A stretch of DNA of 63,172 nucleotides from Siccirubricoccus soli. Lineage in GTDB: Bacteria; Pseudomonadota; Alphaproteobacteria; Acetobacterales; Acetobacteraceae. A model generated the notes under the pieces. It had not been told where the DNA came from and made no database searches. It was given only the letters and a program-made list of their open reading frames with translations. The stretch lies in the NCBI RefSeq assembly GCF_024178315.1, contig NZ_JAMZIK010000099.1, forward strand, positions 1-63,172. The letters are read 5' to 3'. The position numbers were made by a program, and so were the translations under genes. This document shows, piece by piece, positions 36,515 to 45,290 of this stretch (the first letter of the stretch is position 1; the number at the start of each line of letters is the position of its first letter).

Positions 36515-37704
36515 CCCGCCCGCCGCCAGAGCAGGAACAGCCCGGTGCAGATCACCAGCGCCAGGGCGAAGCTCAGCAGCGCCGCCCCCGGCCCGCCCCA
36601 GGCCGCGGCCAGCCCCGCCACCACCTGCAGCACCGCCGCGCCGCCGAAGAAGGACATGTTCTGGGCCGAGAGCGCACGCCCCGCCAGCTCCGCCGGCACC
36701 AGCCGCCGCACCTCGTCGAAGCAGAGGATCTGGAAGGAGATGACGCAGCCGATGACAAAGAACATCGCCGCATCATAGGCCGGCGGCAGCGCCGCCCCTT
36801 CCGGGCCGCCCGCCACCAGCGCCACCAGCATCAGCGCCACCGTGAAATGGCTGCCCGCCAGCAGCAGCACCGGCCGCCCCGCCGCCCTTCCGATGGCGCC
36901 GCAGATGACCGGCGCCAGGGTCATCGCCAGGGCGAAGCCCAGCAGGATGTTGCCTGCCGCCAGCCGGTCCAGCCCCTTCGTCTCCATCAGCCAGGGCCCG
37001 CCCCAGAGGCCGCGGATGCCGTACATCACCGCGAAGCTGGCGAAGGCGATGGCCATCATCGGCCGCAGCGGGCGGGAGGCGGCGAGCGCCAGCACCGCCC
37101 GCGCATCGCCGAGCACGCTGGAGCCGGCGGCCCGCGCCGGCCGCCCCCCCGGCACCGTCGCCGCCACGGCGAGGAAGGCGAGCGCAGCCAGCCCCGCCGA
37201 GACCCAGAAGCTGGCCCGCCAGCCCGCCCAATCCACCAGCACGGCCAGCGGGCTGGCCGAGAGCAGCAGGCCGGAATTGCCGAAGGTGAGGATGATGCCG
37301 GACCAGATCATGAAGCGCGAAGGCGGCACGTTGCGGGCGGCGAAGGTCATCGGGCACATCAGCATGCCGGAGCAGCCGAAGCCGAGCAGCGCCTGGGCCA
37401 GCACCATGCTGCCCGCCCCCGGCGCCAGCGCCGCCAGCACCGCGCCGCCGCCCGCCACGGCGAAGAGGGAAAGCGAGGTGCGGCGCACCCCGAAGCGGTC
37501 CAGCCCGACCCCCACCGGCACCATGCCGAAGGCGAAGGCCAGCGGGTAGACGGCCGCCATCAGCCCCAGCCCCTCGGGCGAGAGCAGCAGATCCCGCTGC
37601 AGCACATCGGCCGCAAGGGCGGGAATCGAGCGCACGGCATTGGCGAAGACATGGCCGAGCGTCAGCGCCAGGATCGGCACTGCGTATCCGCCGCGTTGCG
37701 GCAA
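36511..37704 (-). CDS. MFS transporter
   Basis: 397-residue permease with 12 helices. The motif after helix 2 is VGVGLDRFGVRRTSLSLF (motif A type), and a central loop lies near residues 190-210. A TTG at 37704 is the best start: GGGAGGAAACA stands directly before it and helix 1 (YAVPILALTLGHVFANAVRS) follows. A longer frame to 37776 would translate a family B repeat. The substrate is unknown; the layout resembles nitrate/cyanate or drug-type permeases. The stop lies in a family A repeat. Confidence 0.87.
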   Translation of the reverse strand: MPQRGGYAVPILALTLGHVFANAVRSIPALAADVLQRDLLLSPEGLGLMAAVYPLAFAFGMVPVGVGLDRFGVRRTSLSLFAVAGGGAVLAALAPGAGSMVLAQALLGFGCSGMLMCPMTFAARNVPPSRFMIWSGIILTFGNSGLLLSASPLAVLVDWAGWRASFWVSAGLAALAFLAVAATVPGGRPARAAGSSVLGDARAVLALAASRPLRPMMAIAFASFAVMYGIRGLWGGPWLMETKGLDRLAAGNILLGFALAMTLAPVICGAIGRAAGRPVLLLAGSHFTVALMLVALVAGGPEGAALPPAYDAAMFFVIGCVISFQILCFDEVRRLVPAELAGRALSAQNMSFFGGAAVLQVVAGLAAAWGGPGAALLSFALALVICTGLFLLWRRAG

Positions 37705-37735
37705 TGTTTCCTCCCAAGCTTTCCTGCGGCGGCGT

Positions 37736-37876
37736 TGAGGGAGGGCTTTGCCCTCCCTCAAACTCCCACCCGCCAAAGGCCGAAAGGCCTTTGGAAACCA
37801 ATGGCTAGACTTAAGGGTTCCAAGGGCCCTTCGGCCCTTGGCGGGTGGAGCCCGAGGAGGGCAGCGCCCTCCTCGG
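37736..37876. repeat. Two family B repeats in inverted orientation
   Basis: The copy at 37736-37799 reads leftward and the copy at 37815-37876 reads rightward, 15 bases apart. Each has a CCAAAGG-type stem with a TTCG or TTTCG loop followed by a GAGGGAGGGC/GCCCTCCCTC-type stem. The right copy ends 8 bases before the stop of the FAD-linked oxidase. The left copy lies just upstream of the MFS start. As a pair they could fold into one long structure. Confidence 0.75.
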
Positions 37877-37884
37877 ACACTCCG

Positions 37885-39279
37885 TCAGTTCCTGAACAGC
37901 TTGCCGGGGTTGAGGATACCCTTCGGATCGAAGCTCTGCTTGATGCCGCGCATCACCGCCAGCGCCTCGGCGCCGTGCTCCTCCTCGAGGAACTCCCGCT
38001 TGCCGAGCCCCACGCCATGCTCGCCGGAGCAGGTGCCGCCCAGCGCCAGGCCACGCGCGACGATCTTCCGGTCCAGCTCCCAGGCGCGGTCGAGGCCCGC
38101 CGGGTCGTTGGGGTCGAACAGGATCACCTGGTGGAAATTGCCATCCCCCACATGCCCGACGATGCAGGTGGTGAGGCCGGAGGCGATCGCATCCTCCTTG
38201 GCCCCGACGATGGCATCGGCGAGCCGGCTGATCGGCACGCAGACATCGGTGGTGATGCCGCGCAGGCCGGGGATGAAATTCACTGCCGCCCAATAGGCGT
38301 CGTGCCGCGCCTTCCACAGCTTGTTGCGCGCCTCGGCATCCGTCGCCCAGGCGAAGCCCTCGCCACCGAGATCGCTGGCGATTGCCTCCACCGCCTCCGC
38401 CTGCTCCTTCACCCCGGCCTCGGTACCGTGGAATTCCAGAAACAGCGTCGGCGCCGGGCGGAAGCCCTCCAGCTTCGAGTATTTGATGCAGGCTTCCATC
38501 TGGTCCGCATCCAGCAGCTCGATCCGCGCCACGGGGATGCCGGACTGCATGGTGAGGATGGTGGTGTTCACCGCCGCGGCGAGGTCCGGGAACTGGCACA
38601 CCGCCGCCGACATCGCCTCCGGGATGCCGTGCAGCCGCAGCCGCACCTTGGTGATGACACCGAGCGTGCCCTCCGAGCCGATGAAGAGCCGCGTCAGGTC
38701 GTAGCCATTGGAGGCCTTGCGCGCCCGCCCGCCGGTGCGGATGACGCGGCCATCCGCCAGCACCACTTCCAGCCCCAGCACATTCTCCCGGATCGTGCCG
38801 TAGCGCACCGCATTGGTCCCGCTGGCGCGCGTGGCGCACATGCCGCCGATGGTGCAATGGCTGCCGGGATCGACCGGGAAAAACATCCCCTGGTCGCGCA
38901 GGAACTCGTTCAGCTGCTGCCGCGTGACGCCCGGCTCGATCAGGCAGTCCATATCCTCGGCATTCACCTCCAGCACCTTGTTCATGCGCGAGAGGTCGAG
39001 CGAGATGCCCCGCCGCACCGGGTTCACATGCCCCTCCAGCGAGGTGCCGGCGCCGAAGGCCACCACCGGCACGCCATGCTGATGGCAGAGGGCGAGGATC
39101 CGGCTCACCTCCTCCGTGCTCTCCACGAAGGCGACGGCATCCGGCAGGGTGGGCGGCGTCTGGTCCTCGCCCCGGCTGTGCTGCTCCCGTACCGCCTGGG
39201 CGGTGGAGAGGCGATCCCCGAGGAACTCCCGGACGGCGGCGATGACGGCGTCCACCGGACGCGGGGTGATGGTGTTCAT
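37885..39279 (-). CDS. FAD-linked oxidase, GlcD/D-lactate dehydrogenase (cytochrome) type
   Basis: 464-residue flavoprotein of the VAO/GlcD family oxidising D-2-hydroxyacids such as D-lactate or glycolate. The FAD domain shows FGAGTSLEGHVNP (about 78-90) and DPGSHCTIGGMCATRASG. The substrate domain ends with VGHVGDGNFHQVILF and GEHGVGLGKREFL, with the catalytic and metal-site histidines, then the usual FDPKGILNPGKLF tail. No GlcE/GlcF partners are adjacent, which favours a single-subunit D-lactate dehydrogenase (Dld/LDHD type). The preceding amidinotransferase-fold gene ends 32 bases upstream on the same strand. Confidence 0.92.
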   Translation of the reverse strand: MNTITPRPVDAVIAAVREFLGDRLSTAQAVREQHSRGEDQTPPTLPDAVAFVESTEEVSRILALCHQHGVPVVAFGAGTSLEGHVNPVRRGISLDLSRMNKVLEVNAEDMDCLIEPGVTRQQLNEFLRDQGMFFPVDPGSHCTIGGMCATRASGTNAVRYGTIRENVLGLEVVLADGRVIRTGGRARKASNGYDLTRLFIGSEGTLGVITKVRLRLHGIPEAMSAAVCQFPDLAAAVNTTILTMQSGIPVARIELLDADQMEACIKYSKLEGFRPAPTLFLEFHGTEAGVKEQAEAVEAIASDLGGEGFAWATDAEARNKLWKARHDAYWAAVNFIPGLRGITTDVCVPISRLADAIVGAKEDAIASGLTTCIVGHVGDGNFHQVILFDPNDPAGLDRAWELDRKIVARGLALGGTCSGEHGVGLGKREFLEEEHGAEALAVMRGIKQSFDPKGILNPGKLFRN

Positions 39280-39311
39280 GGAGGGGTCCTCATCCCGCCT
39301 TCGCGGGGCTG

Positions 39312-40169
39312 TCAAGCATCCCGCGCCAGCGGGCATGTCAAACAATGCGGGCCGCCGCCGCCGGCGGTAAACAGCGAAAGCGGCGGGTCCAGGACGGTCA
39401 GCCCCTCCGCCCGCAACGCCGCATTCAGATCGCGGCTCTCCGCCGCTGAGATCACCCGCCCCTCCCCCAGCGCCAGGATGTTGCAGCCGAGCTGCATGGC
39501 GGCGCGGTAGGGCACGTTGAGGCAGCTTATGCCATGGGCGCCGAGCCAGGCCACGAAGCCGGGATCCAGCACGTCGAGGCAGGCCGCGGCGAGCCCCGGC
39601 GCCGCCAGGCAGAACAGCACGTCGAGATGCAGGAAATGCTCGTCGAAGGTCTCGATCCGCACCTCCCAGCCCTCCGCCCGCAGCCAGCCCGCCAGCTGCT
39701 CCGCCCCGGCGAGGTCGGTGCGGCCGCCGCTGGCGCCGATCAGGGCGAGGCCGGGGCGGAGGATATGGACGTCGCCCCCTTCCAGCGTCCCGGCCGAGCT
39801 CTTGCGCCAGAAGCGGCTCCCCTGGCCCTCGTGCCAGTCGAGCAGATGCGCGTATTCTCCCCGCCGTTGCGGCCGTTCGAGCTGGCAGAGCACCGGGCCG
39901 CGATGCGTCACCACCACGGAATCCCGGGTGTAGGCCATGTAGGGCAGGTGCGGCTGGGGCGGCAGGAGATGCACGCGGGCGCCGCCCTGCTCCAGCGCCG
40001 CCACCAGCTCCCGGTGCTGGGATTGCAGCCCCTGCAGGTCGGCCTCGCCCCCGCCGGCCAGGGTCCGGCGGGCGATGCTGTTGGTCGGCAGCCAGCGGTA
40101 ATGGTCCGGCGGGCAGACCAGCACCTCCCTGAGCCGGCCGGTCTCGGAGGCGACGATCCATTCGGGCAT
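39312..40169 (-). CDS. Amidinotransferase-fold hydrolase, dimethylargininase-like
   Basis: 285-residue pentein-fold enzyme. It opens MPEWIVASETGRLREVLVC, has YTRDSVVVTHRGPV and AGTLEGGDVHILRPGLALIG (the EGGD substrate motif), then FDEHFLHLDVLFCL with the catalytic His. The nucleophilic Cys lies in GGGGPHCLTCPL at the C-terminus. The catalytic triad order matches DDAH, arginine deiminase and related enzymes acting on guanidino groups. The exact substrate (dimethylarginine, arginine or another guanidine) is open. It is probably cotranscribed with the FAD-linked oxidase. Confidence 0.88.
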   Translation of the reverse strand: MPEWIVASETGRLREVLVCPPDHYRWLPTNSIARRTLAGGGEADLQGLQSQHRELVAALEQGGARVHLLPPQPHLPYMAYTRDSVVVTHRGPVLCQLERPQRRGEYAHLLDWHEGQGSRFWRKSSAGTLEGGDVHILRPGLALIGASGGRTDLAGAEQLAGWLRAEGWEVRIETFDEHFLHLDVLFCLAAPGLAAACLDVLDPGFVAWLGAHGISCLNVPYRAAMQLGCNILALGEGRVISAAESRDLNAALRAEGLTVLDPPLSLFTAGGGGPHCLTCPLARDA

Positions 40170-40213
40170 GGGCCGAGCCTGCCGCGCCCGGGCCCCGGCG
40201 TCCAGACGGGGCC

Positions 40214-40243
40214 TTGACCCCGGCTGGCCGAGGCGCCTATGCG
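40214..40243 (+). promoter_or_regulatory. Probable promoter of the metZ riboswitch transcript
   Basis: TTGACC at 40214-40219 and CTATGC/TATGCG at 40237-40243 are 17-18 bases apart. This would start the transcript near 40250, just before the first riboswitch stem. Confidence 0.55.
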
Positions 40244-40261
40244 TGACCTCGGCGGCGCGAG

Positions 40262-40345
40262 CTGCTCCTCGCGATTTGTCCGGCCAGCTTGCGGCGAGGT
40301 CCTTCGGGCGCCCCATCAGGGGCGAAAACAAGCGCGCTAAACGGC
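40262..40345 (+). promoter_or_regulatory. SAM-II-type riboswitch upstream of metZ
   Basis: P1 pairs CCTCGC (40267-40272) with GCGAGG (40294-40299), followed by the conserved GATTTG strand. The loop GCTTG (40287-40291) can pair with CAAGC (40329-40333) to form the H-type pseudoknot, and GCTAAA ends the motif. An extra stem (GCGCCCC/GGGGCG, about 40309-40324) is inserted between P1 and the pseudoknot strand. It binds S-adenosylmethionine and would repress translation of metZ. Position and gene context fit known alphaproteobacterial examples. Confidence 0.85.
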
Positions 40346-40416
40346 CGAGGGATGGCGCCCGCCATCCCCCGCCCCGTGCAGGGGGCCGGACGCCGTGCAT
40401 TTGCAAGGTGCCCGTG

Positions 40417-41610
40417 ATGCCGAAGACCCTGCCCAAACGCCCGCTCCGCCCCGCCACCCTGCTCGTCCGCGGCGGCACCAACCGCAGCAACCATGACGAG
40501 ACGGCCGAGGCGCTCTTCCTCACCTCCGGCTTCGTCTATGACAACGCCGAGCAGGCCGAGGCGACCTTCGCCGGCACGGCGCAGCATTTCCAGTATTCCC
40601 GCTTCGGCAACCCGACGACGGCAATGCTGGAGCAGCGCCTGGCCGCGCTGGAAGGGGCGGAGGCCTGCCGGCTGACGGCCACCGGCATGGCCGCGGTGCA
40701 TGCCGCCATGCTCTCCCATCTGAAGGCCGGGGACCGGGTGGTGGCGTCGCGCGCGCTCTTCGGCTCCTGCCACTGGATCGTCTCCACCCTGCTGCCGCGC
40801 TACGGCATCGAGGGCGTCTTCGTCGATGGCGGCGACCTGGCGCAATGGGAAGCGGCGCTGGCGAAGCCGACGGCGCTGGTGCTGCTGGAGACGCCCTCCA
40901 ACCCGATGCTGGAGCTGGTGGACCTGCCCGCCGTCGCGGCGCTGGCGCACCGGGCCGGCGCGCTGGTGGTGGTGGACAATGTCTTCGCCACGCCGCTGCT
41001 GCAGAAGCCGCTGCAGCTCGGTGCCGATGTCGTGGTCTATTCCTGCACCAAGCACATGGACGGCCAGGGCCGCGTGCTGGGCGGCGCCGTGCTGGGCAGC
41101 AAGAAGTGGGTGGATGAGGTGCTGCAGCCCTTCATCCGCAACACCGGCCCCTCCATCAGCCCCTTCAATGCCTGGGTGATCCTGAAGGGGCTGGAGACGC
41201 TGCATCTGCGCGTCCCCGCCATGTGCCGCAGCGCCGCCGCCATCGCCGAATTCCTCGGCGGCCGGAAGGAAGTGGCGCGCGCCCTCTATCCCTTCGCCGA
41301 GAGTCACCCGCAGCATGCGCTGGCGAAGCGGCTGATGACGGATGGCGGCACGCTGGTGACCTTCGACCTGAAGGGCGGGAAGGAGGCGGCCTTCCGCTTC
41401 TGCAACGCGCTGCAGGTGATCGACATCTCCAACAACCTCGGCGATTCCAAGTCGATGGTGACGCATCCGGCAACGACGACGCATATGCGCATCGGCGCGG
41501 AGGAGCGCGCAAAGCTCGGCATCACCGATGGCACGATCCGGCTTTCGGTCGGGCTGGAGGATGTCGCGGACCTCATCGAGGATCTCGGCGCCGCGCTGGA
41601 CGCCGCCTGA
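40417..41610 (+). CDS. metZ: O-succinylhomoserine sulfhydrylase
   Basis: 397-residue PLP enzyme of the Cys/Met metabolism family, converting O-succinyl(acyl)homoserine plus sulfide to homocysteine in methionine synthesis. Landmarks are FLTSGFVYDNAEQAEATF near the start, YSRFGNPTTAMLEQRL, the PLP lysine in SCTKHMDGQGRVLGGAV (about residue 210), and the C-terminal THPATTTH and GLEDVADLIEDL segments. These favour MetZ over cystathionine gamma-synthase or MetY. ATG 40417 is preceded by a SAM riboswitch and followed within 2 bases of its stop by a family C repeat. Confidence 0.94.
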   Translation: MPKTLPKRPLRPATLLVRGGTNRSNHDETAEALFLTSGFVYDNAEQAEATFAGTAQHFQYSRFGNPTTAMLEQRLAALEGAEACRLTATGMAAVHAAMLSHLKAGDRVVASRALFGSCHWIVSTLLPRYGIEGVFVDGGDLAQWEAALAKPTALVLLETPSNPMLELVDLPAVAALAHRAGALVVVDNVFATPLLQKPLQLGADVVVYSCTKHMDGQGRVLGGAVLGSKKWVDEVLQPFIRNTGPSISPFNAWVILKGLETLHLRVPAMCRSAAAIAEFLGGRKEVARALYPFAESHPQHALAKRLMTDGGTLVTFDLKGGKEAAFRFCNALQVIDISNNLGDSKSMVTHPATTTHMRIGAEERAKLGITDGTIRLSVGLEDVADLIEDLGAALDAA

Positions 41611-41612
41611 GT

Positions 41613-41721
41613 CCCCACGACGGCGCTGCGCGCCGCCGCGGGGGACCCCATAGGCGCCTGGCGAGCGGCGCCTCGCACAGCCTGGCGCGGCGAAGCCGCG
41701 CCAGGGCAATGGGCGGTCCGG
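41613..41721. repeat. Family C intergenic repeat, copy 2, directly after metZ
   Basis: Stem one (41613-41643) pairs CCCCACG-A-CGGCG with CGCCG-C-CGCGGGG around CTGCG. Stem two (about 41681-41704) pairs CCTGGCGCGGC with GCCGCGCCAGG around GAA. The unit ends GGCGGTCCGG. Relative to copy 3, the second stem shows a compensatory G/C swap. The following 240 bases to lysE hold no gene. Confidence 0.85.
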
Positions 41722-41959
41722 CAAGAAGACTGCGCCTTCGCGATCACAAGACGGCGCTTCGAAGCGACAGCGGCGGGGCATGGGCGAAGGCGGCCATGCG
41801 CATATGCCAGGGTGCGCCTGCCGCGCAGCCCTGGCGTGAACCCGGCACCAGGGAGCATGTGGCGCCCGACCGGAGCGGTCAGCATCGGGCGAGGCATCCA
41901 CGCGCAACTGGCGCCCACCCGCCCCGCCATGGCAGGCTGGCACCGGGGAGACACTTCGC

Positions 41960-42562
41960 ATGGCACTCGACACCTGGGCGGCCTTCCTCGCCGCCTCCAC
42001 CCTGCTGCTGCTGATCCCGGGGCCGACCATCCTGCTCGTCATCGGCCAATCGCTCGGCGGGGGAAGGCGGGCGGCGCTGCCGCTGGTGGCCGGCGTGGCG
42101 CTCGGCGACCTCGCCGCCATGTCCCTCTCGCTGGCCGGGCTCGGCGCCCTGCTTGCCGCTTCCGCCACCCTCTTCACCGCACTGAAATGGGCCGGCGCCG
42201 CCTATCTCCTCTGGCTCGGCGTGAAGCTCTGGCGCGCCCCCGTCGCGGCGGCGGCGCCGCCCGCCGCCCCGCCCCGCCGCGCCTTCCGGGACGCCTATCT
42301 GGTGACGGCGCTGAATCCGAAGAGCATCGCCTTCTTCGTCGCCTTCGTCCCGCAATTCCTGGACGCGACCGCGCCCTGGCTGCCCCAGGCGGCGATCATG
42401 GTGGCCAGCTTCGTTGTCCTCGCCGCGCTGAACGCGCTGGGCTACGCGCTGCTGGCCGGCCGCCTCTCCGCCGCCATCGCCCGCCCCGGCCTGCGGCGCG
42501 GCATCAACCGGCTCGGCGGCAGCATGCTGATCGGCGCCGGCCTCGCCACCGCACGGAGCTGA
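41960..42562 (+). CDS. LysE/RhtB family translocator
   Basis: 200-residue amino acid exporter family protein with about six membrane helices. The N-terminal LLLIPGPTILLVIGQSLGGG (about 17-36) is the LysE signature, and VTALNPKSIAFFVAFVPQFL near 115-134 is the second conserved block. It probably exports an amino acid such as threonine or homoserine, but specificity is unknown. GGGGAG lies 8 bases before ATG. It ends 4 bases before apaG, so the two are likely cotranscribed. Confidence 0.9.
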   Translation: MALDTWAAFLAASTLLLLIPGPTILLVIGQSLGGGRRAALPLVAGVALGDLAAMSLSLAGLGALLAASATLFTALKWAGAAYLLWLGVKLWRAPVAAAAPPAAPPRRAFRDAYLVTALNPKSIAFFVAFVPQFLDATAPWLPQAAIMVASFVVLAALNALGYALLAGRLSAAIARPGLRRGINRLGGSMLIGAGLATARS

Positions 42563-42566
42563 CGCC

Positions 42567-42980
42567 ATGGCCCGCAGCCCCGAGGACTACTCCGCCGTGA
42601 CGCGCGACATCCGCGTCACCATCCGCACCTTCTTCCTGGCCGACCAGTCGGAGCCGGAGCGCAGCCACTATGTCTGGGCCTATCGCGTCACCATCGCCAA
42701 TGAGGGACGGCAGACGGTCCAGCTCCTGAAGCGCACCTGGCTCATCACCGATGCGCAAGGTCGCACCCAGCGCGTGCATGGCGACGGCGTGGTGGGCGAG
42801 CAGCCGGTGCTGGAGCCGGGGGAGAGCTTCGAATACACCTCCGGGACCCCGCTCTCGACACCCTCGGGCTTCATGCGCGGCCTCTACCACATGATCGACA
42901 GCGGCTCCGGCGAGCCCTTCGACGTGACCATCCCGAGCTTCAGCCTGGACAGCCCGCACGAGCCGCACCGCGTGCATTGA
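42567..42980 (+). CDS. apaG: ApaG (DUF525) protein
   Basis: 137-residue beta-sandwich protein. It has the ApaG pattern YVWAYRVTIANEGRQTVQLL, RTWLITDAQGRTQRVHGDGV and VVGEQPVLEPGESFEYTSG, then FDVTIPSFSLDSP at the end. ApaG is linked to cobalt/magnesium phenotypes and to RNA or nucleotide metabolism in enterobacteria; its biochemical role remains unsettled. Here it follows a LysE gene rather than ksgA-apaH. Length and composition are normal. Confidence 0.95.
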   Translation: MARSPEDYSAVTRDIRVTIRTFFLADQSEPERSHYVWAYRVTIANEGRQTVQLLKRTWLITDAQGRTQRVHGDGVVGEQPVLEPGESFEYTSGTPLSTPSGFMRGLYHMIDSGSGEPFDVTIPSFSLDSPHEPHRVH

Positions 42981-42997
42981 GCATGTGCCCGCGCCGT

Positions 42998-43423
42998 TCA
43001 GCGCAGCGCAGCGCGGAGGGTGGCGAGGAAGGCGCCGAGGCCGAGCAACGCATTCGCGGCATGCGACCATTCCCAGTCGCGCCGCAGCCCCTCCCAGCCC
43101 GGTGGCAGCATGGTCCAATTGGCCGTCGCCTGGTTGGCCGGGAAGGTCCAGGCGAAGAACACGCCAAGCCCGGCCAGCAGCAGCGCCGCCGCCAGCAGCG
43201 CGGGCCAAGCCGCGCGCCCTTCCCGCCGCAGCCGCCAGGCCAGCGCCAGCTCGGCGAGGATCGCGGCAATGGGCAGCGCGCCGAGCATGGCCCAGCCATC
43301 ATAGGCCCGCTGCGCCGCGAGATAGGACTCCGGCGCCAGCGTCAGCTTGTTCGGCAGGGCGAAGAGATGCGCGCCGCCCGGGATCAGGGCCAGCGCGGCG
43401 AGCAGCAGGGCCAGGGTGCGCAT
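42998..43423 (-). CDS. Small integral membrane protein, DUF1772-like
   Basis: 141 residues with four predicted helices (about 3-20, 45-62, 72-92 and 118-138). The second loop has WTFPANQATANWTMLPPGWE followed by RRDWEWSHAANALLG, a pattern seen in DUF1772/anthrone-oxygenase-like membrane proteins. The role is unknown. It converges with apaG and reads in the same direction as mnmA upstream, whose stop is 31 bases away. Confidence 0.7.
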   Translation of the reverse strand: MRTLALLLAALALIPGGAHLFALPNKLTLAPESYLAAQRAYDGWAMLGALPIAAILAELALAWRLRREGRAAWPALLAAALLLAGLGVFFAWTFPANQATANWTMLPPGWEGLRRDWEWSHAANALLGLGAFLATLRAALR

Positions 43424-43454
43424 GCCGCGAAAAAGGCAAGCGGCCGCCCCGGTT

Positions 43455-44531
43455 TCACGCCGCGCGGCGGATAAAGCCCCCGGCCAGCACGCGGTCGCCG
43501 TCATAGAGCACGCAGGCCTGGCCGGGCGCCGCGATCGCCGGCGCCTCCGGCCGCACAAGCAGCGTGGCGCGTGCCGCATCCCATTCGGCCGTGGCCGGCT
43601 GCGGCACTTCCCGCGCCCGCAGCTTCACCTGGCAGGAGACGGGCCCCGCCGGCGGCGGGCGCAGCCAATTCACCTCGGCCACCTGCACCTCGACCTGCGG
43701 CAGCGCCGCCCGCGGCCCCACCACCACGCGCCGCCGCCCCGGCTCCAGCGCCGCGACATAGAGCGGCTGTTCGCCATCATAGGAGGCGGTGCCGAGCCCC
43801 CGCCCCTGGCCCACCGTGTAGCGGGCGATACCCTCATGCCGGCCGAGCACGCGGCCATCCAGATGCACGATCTCGCCCGGCTCCGCCGCTTCCGGCCGGT
43901 GCTTCGCCACCACCTCATGGTAGCGGCCGGCGGGGACGAAGCAGATATCCTGGCTGTCCGGCTTCTCGGCGACGCTGAGGCCGAGCCGCGCCGCCTCCGC
44001 CCTGACCGTCGCCTTGTCCGGGAAGCCGCCCAGCGGGAAGCGGCTGAAGGCGAGCTGCGCCGGCGTCGTCAGCGCCAGGAAGTAGCTCTGGTCCCGCGCC
44101 GGATCGGCGGCGCGGTGCAGCTCCGGCCCCGACGCGCCCTCGACGCGCCGGGCATAATGCCCGGTCGCCAGCGCCTCCGCGCCCAGGTCGCGGGCCAGCG
44201 CCACCAGATCGTGGAACTTCACCGTCTGATTGCAGCGGATGCAGGGAATCGGCGTCTCCCCCGCCGCGTAGCTGGCGGCGAAATCCGCCACCACCGCGTC
44301 GCGGAAGCGCGTCTCCCGGTCCAGCACGTAATGCGGGATGTCGAGGCGGTCGGCGACGCGGCGGGCATCCATGATGTCCTGCCCGGCGCAGCAGGCGCCC
44401 TTCTTCTGCACGGCGGCGCCATGGTCGTAGAGCTGCAGCGTGGCGCCGATCACCTCATGCCCCTGCTCCTTCAACAGGCCGGCGACCACGCTGCTGTCCA
44501 CGCCGCCGGACATGGCGACCAGGATCCTCAT
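43455..44531 (-). CDS. mnmA: tRNA 2-thiouridine(34) synthase MnmA
   Basis: 358-residue tRNA-thiolating enzyme modifying U34 of Glu, Gln and Lys tRNAs. The PP-loop MSGGVDSSVVAGLL is at the N-terminus. The two catalytic cysteines lie in TPIPCIRCNQTVKF (about 100) and DSQDICFVPAGRYH (about 195). The C-terminal beta barrel ends in CVLYDGDRVLAGGFI. Sulfur comes from a cysteine desulfurase, and two such genes lie upstream in the same operon, a functional link. Confidence 0.96.
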   Translation of the reverse strand: MRILVAMSGGVDSSVVAGLLKEQGHEVIGATLQLYDHGAAVQKKGACCAGQDIMDARRVADRLDIPHYVLDRETRFRDAVVADFAASYAAGETPIPCIRCNQTVKFHDLVALARDLGAEALATGHYARRVEGASGPELHRAADPARDQSYFLALTTPAQLAFSRFPLGGFPDKATVRAEAARLGLSVAEKPDSQDICFVPAGRYHEVVAKHRPEAAEPGEIVHLDGRVLGRHEGIARYTVGQGRGLGTASYDGEQPLYVAALEPGRRRVVVGPRAALPQVEVQVAEVNWLRPPPAGPVSCQVKLRAREVPQPATAEWDAARATLLVRPEAPAIAAPGQACVLYDGDRVLAGGFIRRAA

Positions 44532-44595
44532 GGCGTGGTCCCCCCGCAGGCGGGGATGACGGAGAAGGGGAACAGCCGGAAGGCGCCCTGCATGG

Positions 44596-45285
44596 CTAGA
44601 GCCCGTCCAGCCCCTGCTGCCAGAACCGCGCCTCCAGCCGCGCCGCCTCGCTGAAGGTGGCGCTCAGCATCGGGAAGCGGGCATGGCCGCCGAAGCTCTC
44701 GCCCAGCGCGTCGATCCGCGCGGCCGCGGCGCGGGCCATGGCCTGGTAGCCGGGATCGGCATAGGTATCGATCCAGCTCTGATAGGGATTGCCCTCCCGC
44801 CGGCGCTTCGGGTCGGCCAGGATGCGCAGCGCCACCTCGCCATAGCCCACCGTGCAGGGCGCCAGCGCCACCTCGAGGTCGAGGATGTCGCCCGCCAGCC
44901 CGCGGTCGATGACGTAGCGGGTGTAGCTGACCGTCTCGGCGCTTTCGGGCGTCGCCCGCACCTCGGCTTCCGGGATGCCCCATTCCGCGCAGTAGCGCAG
45001 GTGCATCAGCGTCTCCGACAGGATGGCGGAGATGGCCGCGGTCTTGTCCCGCATCGCCTCGATGCTCTCGGCCTTGAAGACCGCCAGCGCCTTGGCCCGG
45101 GCGAAATGGATCAGGAAGAGGTAGTCCTGGATCAGGTAGCGGCGGAAGGCCGCCAGCGGCAGCGTGCCGTCCGAAAGGCCCTGGACGAAAGGATGCCAAG
45201 TATAGGCCACCCAGTCCCGCGCGCAGCCATCCCGCAGCCGCCGGTACAGCCCGCCCGCAGACCCGAAATCTTCCCAGGCGGTCAT
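44596..45285 (-). CDS. tenA: TenA family protein (thiaminase II-like)
   Basis: 229-residue all-helical protein of the TenA/THI-4 family, salvaging thiamin pyrimidine breakdown products. Matching segments are HPFVQGLSDGTLPLAAFRRY and YLIQDYLFLIHFARA at about 32-65, ALAPCTVGYGEVA with the active-site Cys near 140, and NPYQSWIDTYADPGYQ. The start ATG at 45285 lies directly beside a tandem repeat. It sits in a sulfur-transfer operon, and thiamin thiazole formation also needs desulfurase sulfur, a possible reason for the grouping. Confidence 0.9.
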   Translation of the reverse strand: MTAWEDFGSAGGLYRRLRDGCARDWVAYTWHPFVQGLSDGTLPLAAFRRYLIQDYLFLIHFARAKALAVFKAESIEAMRDKTAAISAILSETLMHLRYCAEWGIPEAEVRATPESAETVSYTRYVIDRGLAGDILDLEVALAPCTVGYGEVALRILADPKRRREGNPYQSWIDTYADPGYQAMARAAAARIDALGESFGGHARFPMLSATFSEAARLEARFWQQGLDGL

Positions 45286-45290
45286 GAAGA

